This document shows, piece after piece, positions 5,063 through 5,220 of a DNA stretch of 5,220 nucleotides. The notes under the pieces were generated by a model, which saw only the letters and a program-made list of their open reading frames with translations, was not told the DNA's origin and ran no database searches. Source of the DNA: JACTUA01 sp964551875 (lineage in GTDB: Archaea > Halobacteriota > Methanomicrobia > Methanomicrobiales > JACTUA01). Location of the stretch: assembly GCA_964551875.1 (NCBI GenBank), contig CAZKEV010000081.1:1-5220 (forward strand), written 5' to 3'. The position numbers and the translations under genes are program-made. The first letter of the stretch is position 1, and every line of letters starts with the position of its first letter.

Positions 5063-5220
5063 CTCGAAGAGGTTCAGGATCCCTGTATACCCGAAGTACT
5101 CCCGGTTGATGAACCTGAACTGGCGCATCATCCTCACCAGCTCAACAACATATGATACCCCCAGGCCCTCGCTCGCATGCCGTTCGATGGTGCTCCCGAA
5201 AACGACCTTCGGCCGTACCT
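4997..5220 (-). CDS. Nitrogenase component-1-like protein, C-terminal end (5' part beyond window)
   Basis: Seventy-three C-terminal residues of a protein of the NifD/NifK/NifE/NifN oxidoreductase family, whose members carry or build the catalytic metal centre that receives electrons from a NifH-type protein. Visible: VVFGSTIERHASEGLG, a short strand and a Ser-Thr-x-x-Glu-Arg segment as in the last Rossmann-like domain of this family; then FRFINREYFGYTGILNLFE, matching the usual C-terminal pattern of an aromatic-Gly-Tyr-x-Gly turn followed by a helix. It ends in a basic, Trp-rich tail (positions 5062-5000) that is repeated in the small ORF downstream. The start and the cluster-binding cysteines lie past the right edge. 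The visible end resembles true NifD/NifK-type subunits more than CfbD as I remember it. The family call is fairly secure; subunit type and substrate are not. Confidence 0.8.
   Translation of the reverse strand, partial: VRPKVVFGSTIERHASEGLGVSYVVELVRMMRQFRFINREYFGYTGILNLFEAVQNEWIIRWRSKEKRYEAKW

Overview
The window looks like chromosome from a methanogenic archaeon, most likely in the Methanomicrobiales. That placement is inference. It rests on the moderately high GC content, GGAGG/GGTGAT ribosome-binding sites, archaeal-style TATA elements, and a NifH-like/nitrogenase-component-1-like gene pair of the kind methanogens carry. No rRNA, tRNA, CRISPR array or insertion sequence was seen.

Layout. 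(1) Minus strand, 2041 down to the left edge: one uninterrupted reading frame starts as a complete KdpC (about 196 residues), runs through a proline-rich linker of about 23 residues, and continues into KdpA (461 residues visible). It is an apparent KdpC-KdpA fusion, cut by the window edge. (2) 2042-2341: a divergent intergenic region with a candidate TATA element for each direction and two related short palindromes. (3) Plus strand, 2342-3259: a slipin/stomatin-type SPFH (Band 7) membrane protein. (4) Plus strand, 3378-4010: a class I SAM-dependent methyltransferase. (5) Minus strand, 5220 down to 4061: the C-terminal end of a nitrogenase-component-1-like protein, a 26-codon ORF, and a complete NifH-like iron protein, closely packed as an operon. 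It converges on the methyltransferase gene.

How the genes work together. The kdp gene encodes parts of the high-affinity K+ uptake ATPase; the KdpB ATPase subunit is not in view and would be expected just past the left edge. The NifH-like protein would pass electrons, with ATP hydrolysis, to the component-1 protein encoded upstream. The substrate of that pair cannot be told from the window. Slipin and methyltransferase show no functional tie to either system.

Two features stand out. The first is the in-frame KdpC-KdpA fusion, which still has a good ribosome-binding site in front of the KdpA start. The second is an 80-bp-offset tandem copy of the component-1 C-terminal coding sequence. Across 21 codons the two copies encode the same peptide yet differ at 12 positions, all third-codon and all synonymous. 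This points either to a selected micropeptide or to a recombination or assembly scar joining two related lineages.
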